From NCBI GenBank assembly GCA_910574455.1, contig CAJSYZ010000005.1, positions 2,728,001 through 2,792,000 on the forward strand: DNA of 64,000 bases, given 5' to 3'. Position numbers and translations under genes: made by a program. Source of the DNA: Trichaptum fuscoviolaceum (Eukaryota > Basidiomycota > Agaricomycetes > Hymenochaetales > Trichaptaceae). Positions 56,443 to 64,000 of this stretch are shown here, in pieces; position 1 is the first letter of the stretch; each line of letters starts with the position of its first letter. The notes under the pieces are model-generated. The model was not told the DNA's origin. It did not search any database and worked only from the letters and a program-made list of their open reading frames with translations.

Positions 56443-56781
56443 CGCTGGCTGTGTCTCGAGTAGGTTGGCCGAGGCCGAGGATGAGGTGAGAGTGGAGAAG
56501 AAGGAAAGAAATAGAAATGATGAAAATGATGGTCGTCCGCTGTGTCTGCGGAAGCAAACTCGCAAGCGAGAGAGAGACGCGTCGCCTTGAAGTTGTCGGG
56601 ATTTGCCGGTGGCACGCACAGAGACCGTGACGCGGCTCCAGCAGCGCTTTCATTTGAACGACAATAGACACGACTTGGAGACGCGTCACAAACATCTCTT
56701 GATTTTGAACCACTATCATCTCCCCTAGGACCATATCTTTGAACATCTACAAGATAATTTGCGAAGAAACTACTCTGCACA
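56443..56781. promoter_or_regulatory. Divergent promoter region, ATG27 / ataxin-3-like gene
   Basis: 339 bp between the two start codons. Minus frames that run upstream of ATG27 through this region lack signal-peptide or domain features. No distinct promoter element recognised. Confidence 0.45.
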
Positions 56782-58647
56782 ATGTCGGGACTGGACGCTT
56801 TGACGGCTATGATATACCATGAACGACAGCAGAAGGATTCCATGCTCTGTGCCCAACATGCTTTAAACTCGCTCCTTCGTACGTACTGCCGCACGTATGT
56901 ATCGTGAAGAGGTTAATGACTCCTTACCCAGAGGGAAACTATGTTCGTCGAATTGCATCTTATAACAAGATGAGGAAACTTACAAGATGTTATGCGGCGT
57001 TTACAGTTCACTGCTCCTGATCTCGCAGCGATCGCGCAGTCATTCGATGATCTCGAGCAAGGTGCACTGGCCGAGAATGAGAGAACGAATGCTAGCACCA
57101 ATATGGATGACACAGGTTCGCGTGGAACTATGGGAGAACCTGACTAAATGCGCTAAGTTTCGCTACGTAGGCTTCTTTTCCGTCCAAGTTATGGACAAAG
57201 CGTTGGAAGTTTGGGGGCTTAAGTACGACAGTCTGAACGTTTCGATGGGAAGAATACTAAATCTATAAACAGTCTAATCCGCTGGAGAAGCGAACAAATG
57301 CGCCCTTATCAATCTTCTCCGCAGTATGTCTATACCACATTTACGCATTTCACAATGACTCAGGTCTATGCTTAGTACCCAGCTAGCATTCGTTCTCAAT
57401 CTACACCAACATTGGTTTACATTACGACGATTTGGCCCAGCTACCACTGATCCTGCGACTGATCCTGGCCAAGGCCATTGGTTCAATCTAAATAGTTCAT
57501 TCTCTGCACCGAAATGGGTCAGTCGTACTTACTTAGGTATGTTCCTTCAGCAATGTGAGACGGAAGGTATGTTTCATACATTGCAATAATATACCGAGTC
57601 CCTAATCGTTCGTACTCAGGATATTCCGTCTTTGCTGTCGTCCAGGCTGACCCGAGTAAACCACTTGCCCTTCCAAGAACCGAGGCGGATTCATTTGCGA
57701 CAACAGTCGATGCTCCCGACTCGACTCAAGATCCATCTGCAGCCTCGGGATCGACTACGCCCGGAGCGATTTTAGAGCAGCATGAGGATATTGAAATCCC
57801 GGAAGACAAAGAGTACACACTCGATGAAGAAGATCTTGAGCTCCAAGCTGCACTTCAGGCGTCTATAACAGGGCGAGAACATGACTACGCTCAAGAACCA
57901 CAAATTTTAAGACCGCCCATTCCTGCTCCAGCTCTTCGACAAGCGCCTCCGCTGCCTCCCTTTGAAGATACAGGAAGCGCTGACGAAGAAAATACATCGG
58001 ATCCTGTGGCGGCGAGCTTGGCCCGGCAACGCGCGACACTTGAACATATGAGGCGGATTCAAGAAGCAGCACTGAGAGAGACATATGACAATGAGGTGAC
58101 AAATTTCGGTGGGTCGGCACAAAGACGGCGGACAGAGCAGGACGAGGAGGCGGACCTGATTAGGCAAGCGATCGCGGCCAGTATGGCGGAACACGGCGGT
58201 GTTGAAGTGAATGACGATGACGATGATGAAAACGACCCTGATTGGCGGCCTGAAAATGAGGACGAGATGCCTATACATCGTGGACCTGCGATTCGTCCCG
58301 CACCGTCATCTGTACCAGTTGGAGGGACATCGGGCGGGCATCGTGTGTATGATGACGAAGATGCAGAATTGCAAGCCGCATTACGTGCATCCTTAGAGTC
58401 GGCTCCGGAAGGATATGTTCATCCACCGACGCCGCCCCCTCGCCGCCCGACTTTACCTACTCCCTCCGTGTCTACTCCGTCTGAGCCTCCTTCCGCGGCA
58501 CCAGTGTCCCAAGAGCCGGAACCGATGCAAGTAGAGGATGATGAAGACGATACCGAGACGGAGCGCTTTACTTCACCTCCACCTGTCGAGCAGAAGCCAG
58601 ATATGGACGAGATACGCCGCCGTAGGTTAGCGCGTTTTGGTGGTTAG
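56782..58647 (+). CDS. Ataxin-3-like Josephin deubiquitinase with UIMs
   Basis: Cysteine protease that trims ubiquitin chains. Exons 56782-56878, 56932-56942, 57007-57115, 57171-57222, 57273-57323, 57364-57566, 57620-58647; 1551 nt, 516 aa. Josephin domain at residues 10-190: catalytic Cys23 in DSMLCAQHALNSLLQGNY, His124 in HQHWFTLRRFG, Asn149 in HWFNLNS. Three ubiquitin-interacting motifs follow: DLELQAALQASI (about 250), DLIRQAIAASMAEHG (about 345) and DAELQAALRASLESA (about 415). The C-terminus is acidic and Pro-rich and ends RRRRLARFGG; a basic RRRR segment could serve nuclear import. Exon 2 is only 11 nt (AGGGAAACTAT), encoding the conserved QGNY. No polyglutamine tract. Confidence 0.95.
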
Positions 58648-59535
58648 AAAAATCTAGATCTGTTGGGATATATTACAGATTTCGTGAATAGTACTAATGA
58701 AGAAGTCAACTCCTTGTAGGTATGTAATAAGCCTTGGCTCGACTCAAAGGCAAAGTTCACGTTGTCGATTTTGCCTATAATGCGATAAGTAGGCTCAACC
58801 TTGTATTTGCAACATTGCAAATACAAGTCTTACCAAAGCAGCGGGAGAATCAGAATGCATATGTCCTTGAATGCGTGAGTATGTATGCGAGAGTGATTGT
58901 GGAACAGAATAAGTGCCTACACAAATGTCAGACTATGGGGAATTTGAGAGAAACTCGGCGTCTGCACTAAAGTGAGTCCGTATCCTTACTAGGCCCGGAA
59001 ACAGCCGGTAAGCTTTAGTGTTTTTGACTTTCTCCTTCTTCTTTGGGATGATCGACGTTGCTACCGGAAAACCTGAGCAGCTGCCTCCTACACCATCCTC
59101 GCAGAGTCAGTCATAGCTACAGCAGATAAAGATTTTACGAAGCGCCTGTTCAAAAAGAACCAATTTAAAAGCAGCTCCTCCTACGTAGCTCAAATCCTTA
59201 AAAACCGAATACTAGTTGCTGCCTGCAATACAATCCATGTGCGCCTTTTCCGCTCTTCCTTACAGTATGCAGTATTATATAAGCATGTGCATATGCAATA
59301 TAATAGAAGAACCTGGACTTGAAGAATTAGACAAGAAGATAGTCTCGTTGGCCACGGGATCTCAGCAAAGTTTAATTTCACATAAACATGATGATGATTG
59401 GATGATGTCATCTGTGGATCGTTGCGTCAATGTCCCCTTTCTCTGACGCCTCGATGCCACAGTTAGACATACATAAGTATAAGAGACTGTACTCTGTCTC
59501 TCCAGAATACCAACACACCCTTTCTATAAACCACC
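58648..59535. other. Intergenic region
   Basis: No supported gene; 3' UTR of the Josephin gene and promoter of the next gene are expected here. Confidence 0.4.
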
Positions 59536-60395
59536 ATGACTAACCCAGAGCTTGACCCGTACACTGCCAAAGCTGAGAATGATAGCCTGACACCCCAGAA
59601 GAAAATTACAGGTTAGTCTGCTTCGATCCATCGTCTCCATGTTCATTAGAAATTGAGGGGATTATCTATGAAGATCTGAAGGCGATTATGGGTGTGGTTA
59701 AGACGGCTATGCTGACGACACGAAGCCAGGATGGGTTTCTTCACTCGCGCGCCATGCGACCTGCAGGACGTATGTGTTTTAATTATATTCAATTCAATGA
59801 TTATCCAGCAACTAAAAATATGTTTTCCCGTACATAGCACATTCGGAAACTGATTTGACGCTCGTGTTCATTGCGAACAATGCCTCCGCCAAGTTTGACG
59901 AACTGCAAAATGATAGCCACGTCAACGTCAGCTATTACGACGAGAAGTCTACAAATTGGGCCTCTTTCTCAGGAATCGCAAAGGTCTCTCAAGACAAGGA
60001 GCTTATCAAGAAACACTGGAATACTATGTCAGTCACTCTTACATCCATCATGTAACAAATTTGCTCAATGCTCATCCGCATCTTGTGAAGAATCTCGGGT
60101 TACTTCGGCGACCTCGGTGACGGGGTTCACAAGGGTGACGAAAACGACCCTCGTGTGTCTGTCATCCAAGTCGTTCCTGAGGAAATACGCTATTGGCTCG
60201 CGACGCAGGGAGCGATCGCGCGTACGATCTCAACGGCGGTGAGCGCCGTCACGGGCAATGGCAACGCGCCAGGAGAGTTGCGAACAATCACAAAGGCTGA
60301 GGTAGGAATTTGAAATGCTTAGATTGATATGTGTATATGCTAATCCTCATCATCAGATTCAACTGACCGAAGGCCTGCACAAGCACTCAAAGTAA
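59536..60395 (+). CDS. BLI-3-like / general stress protein 26 family (PNPOx-like FMN-binding fold)
   Basis: Small cytosolic protein of the pyridoxamine-phosphate-oxidase-like split-barrel family, related to the blue-light-inducible Bli-3 of Neurospora; biochemical role not settled. Exons 59536-59611, 59674-59769, 59838-60027, 60091-60301, 60357-60395; 612 nt, 203 aa. Key stretches: VVKTAMLTTRSQDGFLHSRAM (first strands of the barrel, the flavin phosphate site), LVFIANNASAKFDELQNDSHVNVSYYD, WASFSGIAKVSQD, IKKHWN and GYFGDLGDGVHKGD. The C-terminal helix ends EGLHKHSK. Five exons hold frame, and the start context CCACCATGA is strong. Confidence 0.9.
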
Positions 60396-60674
60396 GAAAA
60401 GATAGTAAACTCACATGTATCTCATGTATGAACATATTAGGATGTACACCAGTTCTTCGTTCCAAGCGCATTCACGTAAAAATAAGGCATTGTTATAATT
60501 GCCAAGAATGTCTGGAAAATCTGTGAGGATGTTATCAATTAAAGAGGTGAACAGAAAAAACTATCTTTACAGCAAAGACGAATAAAAATAGTGCACATCA
60601 ATGTCCAAAAGATGGAAGAAGAGTTCGGAGATACTGAAACATAATGAATCATCAAAAGCATAACCATGAAATGA

Positions 60675-61865
60675 TCAGTCTCTGCCTGATACGATATTCT
60701 CGTCAACAACACTAAGAATGCTCGCATCACGCCTCTCTGGAAATAAATCCGCAGATTGATCATGCGTAAAGCCAGAAGATCCTGCACTACTCGTGCTCGC
60801 AGCGGACTCGCTTCTTGCCCGGGGTCCGAATGCAGGCTTGTATGGGCGCATCAATGACCGTTTCTTTGACTCGGACCATGCACTGGGAGGCGCAAGTGGT
60901 TCAACCATCCCTGACCCAGAGTTGGCAGCTAATCCTACTACAGTAACGGCTCCGGATCCATCACTAGCAATCTCGGGAACGGCGGGCACATCAGGCGAGG
61001 ATGATATGCCTTGTCCGGGAACACTTGGTACAGATGACTTCCTGCTTCGTGTGCTCACGCTGGCGCGTGCGCTGAGGGGCGTCCTCGGCGTCCTCGCAGA
61101 TACTTCCGGGCTCATGGGTGCCTCAGCGGAGCTCTGTGTGGACCGCCGCCCGACGGAGTATCTCATGCTCGACCGCGAGCGGAGCGACCGTAAGACCTTG
61201 CTCGCCTTCGACCCGCGCTTGCCTGAGGAAAAGCTGTAGAACCCCGAGCTCCCGTGTGTCATTGAGGCATTGGACGATGGTATGGCAGGGCTAGTTGGGA
61301 TGAGCGGTGTATCGATCGCATCATCTTCACAGTCTTCACCATTTCTTCCCTTCCCTTGATTGAGACTCGTTTCTTCGTCGTCATCGACGTCCTCGTATTC
61401 CTCTAGCTCATTCTGAAAAAACCCAGCTCGAGCATAAGCAGCATAGAACTCCGCGGTCTCTGTCCCATCCCTGTCCGATCCTCCGCTTATACTGATAGCA
61501 CGGCTGGAACGTACAACATCGTCTTCCTGACTGCCCTCTCTTTGCGCGTTTCGATGATCTCCACCCAGCCGACTGGGACCCACATCAGACATGGCTTTGT
61601 TGGTCCGATCTGGAACCTCGTCATCCGTCAGCCAGCCGCTCGACTTGGTCTTCGTTCTAACCGAGGAACGTGTTGATTTCATGTTTGTGTCAATGCTGAG
61701 GCTAAAAGGAAAACCACGACTCCGGGGATGCCAGCCCTTGCGAGGCTCATCAACTACTTGATTGTTGTTCTTTAAGCGAGACAACGGTGACTGCCCACGA
61801 ATCGGTGCGGGCGGTTGTGGGAGCAAGGAAATCGGTGTCGTCGACCGGGAGAACATCGAGCCCAT
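60675..61865 (-). CDS. Disordered Ser-rich protein, possible N-myristoylation
   Basis: Not recognised. Single exon, 396 aa. It begins MGSMFSRS, which fits the N-myristoyltransferase consensus (Gly2, Ser6), suggesting membrane attachment; this is inference. The rest is Ser/Arg/Asp-rich with SRSS and SP sites and a short aromatic patch AEFYAAYARAGFFQNELEEYEDVDDDEE near residues 140-170 (the only part likely to fold). Basic Ser/Arg blocks follow at about 215-270. Ends VDENIVSGRD. It lies 57 bp downstream of a membrane-protein gene on the same strand, so the two may be neighbours in function or once one gene. Confidence 0.55.
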   Translation of the reverse strand: MGSMFSRSTTPISLLPQPPAPIRGQSPLSRLKNNNQVVDEPRKGWHPRSRGFPFSLSIDTNMKSTRSSVRTKTKSSGWLTDDEVPDRTNKAMSDVGPSRLGGDHRNAQREGSQEDDVVRSSRAISISGGSDRDGTETAEFYAAYARAGFFQNELEEYEDVDDDEETSLNQGKGRNGEDCEDDAIDTPLIPTSPAIPSSNASMTHGSSGFYSFSSGKRGSKASKVLRSLRSRSSMRYSVGRRSTQSSAEAPMSPEVSARTPRTPLSARASVSTRSRKSSVPSVPGQGISSSPDVPAVPEIASDGSGAVTVVGLAANSGSGMVEPLAPPSAWSESKKRSLMRPYKPAFGPRARSESAASTSSAGSSGFTHDQSADLFPERRDASILSVVDENIVSGRD

Positions 61866-61922
61866 GTCAATGGCTATGGTACTGGGATGCCTAATCTATA
61901 AATACGGGAAAAATATCAGTCT

Positions 61923-63023
61923 TTATGCCATAGTAAAAAGCACCAGAACGCTGCTGACCGACGGCAACTTTTCCATATCAGTCGAACCCATCTCGATATC
62001 ATCCCGCTTCTCCTCGACATCATCCATGAGCGTCTCGGGCCTGATATTCCCAAAGCTTGCTGCAGAATCCGAGCTCCTCAGCCGTGAATGTCGTTGTCCG
62101 CCACTGCTACGTCCCGAGAACATCGTACCACTAAGCAACTGCTTCAAATGCCCTGGATCGGAACGTCGATTGCTTTCTCTCCTTGCGCTCATTGACTTAT
62201 GTCGATTGAAGAATCTGCGAACGAGAAACCCGATAATCACAATAATCGCTACGGAAAACGCAGTGCCGACTATCACTCCCGCCATTTGGCCGCTATTATT
62301 CTTCGATTTAGTCCTGTCCGTCTCGATGACTGTACTGGTTGTCATCTCAGTCGTTGTAGTTTCCGCCACAGGAGTAATTGTTGATGTCGGTGTTACGGCT
62401 GCGCAAGATGGCAGTTGTATGCCAGTTTGATTTGGCAAGGCTATAATCATGAGAGTTGAAGTCATGGAATGTCCGCTTTGAAACTTTCGGAGACATAATT
62501 TGGTACATACCAGCAAGTTCGACCTGAGGCCACGCGGGAGGGAAGGCATTCGGAGTGGGTGGTTGTATGCCTACTTTATCAACATTGACATTCGTTCCGT
62601 TCAGCATCGTTATTGTTACCGCATGCATCCAACTTGGATCAAGCCCCTCCACCGAGAAGACCCACGTCCCGTACAAGACCTCAGAGTTGTTTAGTGAGAC
62701 AGGCGTGGTTATGTTGTCGATGATGACCGACATATAGCCTCCATCAGGCGAGACAGTGGAGTAAAGAAAAAGTTCGGTCCCCTGGAACGCTAGTATCATG
62801 GATGCCCCTGGAGTCGATGTCCATGTTTCGGTCCCGTTCCAAAGCCCATTAGTGTCCGCTGTCGCATTATCGGCGAGTTGGTTCCTGTGCATCATTAGTT
62901 TTGCTTCAGTTTCCAGAGGAAAGAGACATACCATCCTATTGCTTCCCTCGAGGAAGAACATGAAGCGTTTGACGCTAAGAAGTAACTCCACTGAGGCGCC
63001 GCGTCATCAACTGTGACGCTCAT
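61923..63023 (-). CDS. Single-pass membrane protein with galactose-binding-like ectodomain
   Basis: Family seen often in mushroom genomes; function unknown. Exons (minus) 63023-62932, 62884-62511, 62440-61923; 984 nt, 327 aa. The ectodomain starts MSVTVDDAAPQWSYF and has beta-sandwich-like runs (ASMILAFQGTELFLYSTVS; YMSVIIDN; VLYGTWVFSVEGLDPSWMHAV) with several N-x-S/T sites. A Thr-rich stalk (170-200) leads to one transmembrane helix at residues 209-229 (AGVIVGTAFSVAIIVIIGFLV). A basic, Ser-rich cytosolic tail follows. No signal peptide is seen at this start, so an upstream exon could be missing. Domain naming is by resemblance only. Confidence 0.75.
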
Positions 63024-64000
63024 GACCGGCGGAGAAGATGATTATGATAAGCCAAGACCAGCTGGCCGAAAATTGTGATAAGAACAACAGAATGTCCTTC
63101 CTCAGTAGAGCAGCAGCTAGAAGATTTCATGTAGGTGCTGCAGAAAGGCCAGGAGGCGAGGCGGCAGTCGTGCGAGCCGTTTGTCGGTCTGACAGATCGA
63201 CTGTTGTTGGGCAACTGTGGGCGAAGAGGATGCGACTAGGGGCGCGATGGTGATCAGACACCGTCGGCGTCGCGAAGTGTCTAGACAGGTAGATGAGAGC
63301 GGAAAAGGCAGCCCAAAGACCCGTATGCCAGCTAATTATATCAAGATCAAATTTAGCATTGGCTTCGAGGCTCACGAAGTTACTTCAAGTTGAGCAATCT
63401 CCGAGGTGAAATGATAATCACCCACGCATTATTCTTATACGAAAGCTGTGCGTCCAATAGTTCTGCGCCCGCATGCTATTGCACGCAAGTAGACGTGGGG
63501 GAGAACTAGTATCCCCGCCAGTAGAGCGAATACACTTTGTTTGATGCGTATCGGCTGTACCATATGATCATCAAGACGGCAGTTGGCAGATCTTCGAGTT
63601 GGTCCTGGTTAGGCAGCTGGTATCTCTCAGCACGGAATCACGGTAACTCTCTATTCAGCCGATGGGATCCTTCTGAGTAGGACTCGAGGGCAATCCAAAT
63701 AGTATAGCCTCCTCGCTCATGTTTCTTTTCTTTGGCAAGCCGTCATTCAGTTGAAGAATAGCTGGTTTCCAGAAGGATCAGCCACTTGGCATGGTGAGTA
63801 TCATGCAATGGGAGGAAGGCGAAGGTTAAGAAGTATAAGAGGTTCCCCTATTCTTCCAGCCTGAGGGAGAAGAGAGACTACTATCGCTGGAAATTACTTC
63901 TCCGAGTCTGACTCATGCAAGCGGTTTTCGCATTTGCAGATGAAATGGGTAATTGCCTCGATCTTGACCGTCTTGATGCAACTTGAATATGGATGCTTCT
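63024..64000. other. Right-end stretch without a supported gene
   Basis: Minus frames between 63020 and 63375 could include a missing 5' exon of the membrane-protein gene. Beyond 63.4 kb nothing is recognised. Confidence 0.35.

Overview
This window is nuclear DNA from a filamentous fungus, most probably a mushroom-forming basidiomycete (Agaricomycetes). The evidence is the gene style: very many short spliceosomal introns (about 45-75 bp, GT..AG), compact genes, division 1 chitin synthase, Atg27, a Pbs2-type MAPKK and fungal-type UDP-glycosyltransferase, plus chromovirus and Tad1-like LINE elements. No bacterial operon structure is visible. Coding models were assembled by hand from splice signals; in every case reported with exon lists the summed exon length is divisible by three and the joined frame reproduces family motifs.

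Layout, left to right. 0.7-2.9 kb: flavin amine (L-amino-acid) oxidase (+). 3.7-5.1 kb: porphobilinogen synthase HEM2 (-). 7.3-9.2 kb: a disordered Ser/Pro/Arg-rich protein (-). 9.2-15.4 kb: gene-poor, with one long-TIR Mutator-like non-autonomous transposon with a 9-bp target duplication. 15.5-19.7 kb: chitin synthase (+, 17 exons), tail to tail with a Taspase1-like threonine aspartase (19.97-21.69 kb, -). 21.9-23.4 kb: R3H-like protein (+). 23.6-25.5 kb: F-box/WD40 protein (-). 25.6-27.8 kb: UDP-glycosyltransferase (-, 11 exons). 28.8-29.5 kb: Snu23/ZMAT2-type tri-snRNP zinc-finger protein (+). 29.7-33.6 kb: cytosolic isoleucyl-tRNA synthetase (-).

33.8-47.1 kb is a three-level transposon nest. 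Two tandem ~630-bp TA-flanked inverted-repeat elements come first; a LINE (minus strand, 12-bp TSD) sits inside the second; a complete, very young Ty3/Gypsy chromovirus (581-bp LTRs differing by one base, 5-bp TSD) sits inside the LINE RNase H coding region. All three insertions can be undone on paper to base precision. The chromovirus carries two notable signals: a GGGTTTC slippery heptamer plus stem-loop at the gag/pol junction, and a PBS complementary to its own LTR (Tf1-type self-priming).

47.1-49.6 kb and 52.7-55.3 kb are gene-poor and hold two diverged, oppositely oriented copies of an unnamed dispersed repeat. Between and after them: BAG-domain co-chaperone (-) divergent from a Pbs2/Wis1 MAPKK (+); Atg27 (-) divergent from an ataxin-3-like Josephin/UIM deubiquitinase (+); a BLI-3-like flavin-binding-fold protein (+); a disordered, possibly N-myristoylated protein (-); and a single-pass membrane protein (-).

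The genes are ordinary housekeeping, cell-wall, stress-signalling, proteostasis and autophagy functions; there is no secondary-metabolite cluster. The most unusual content is the transposon nest and the candidate recoding and self-priming signals in the chromovirus.
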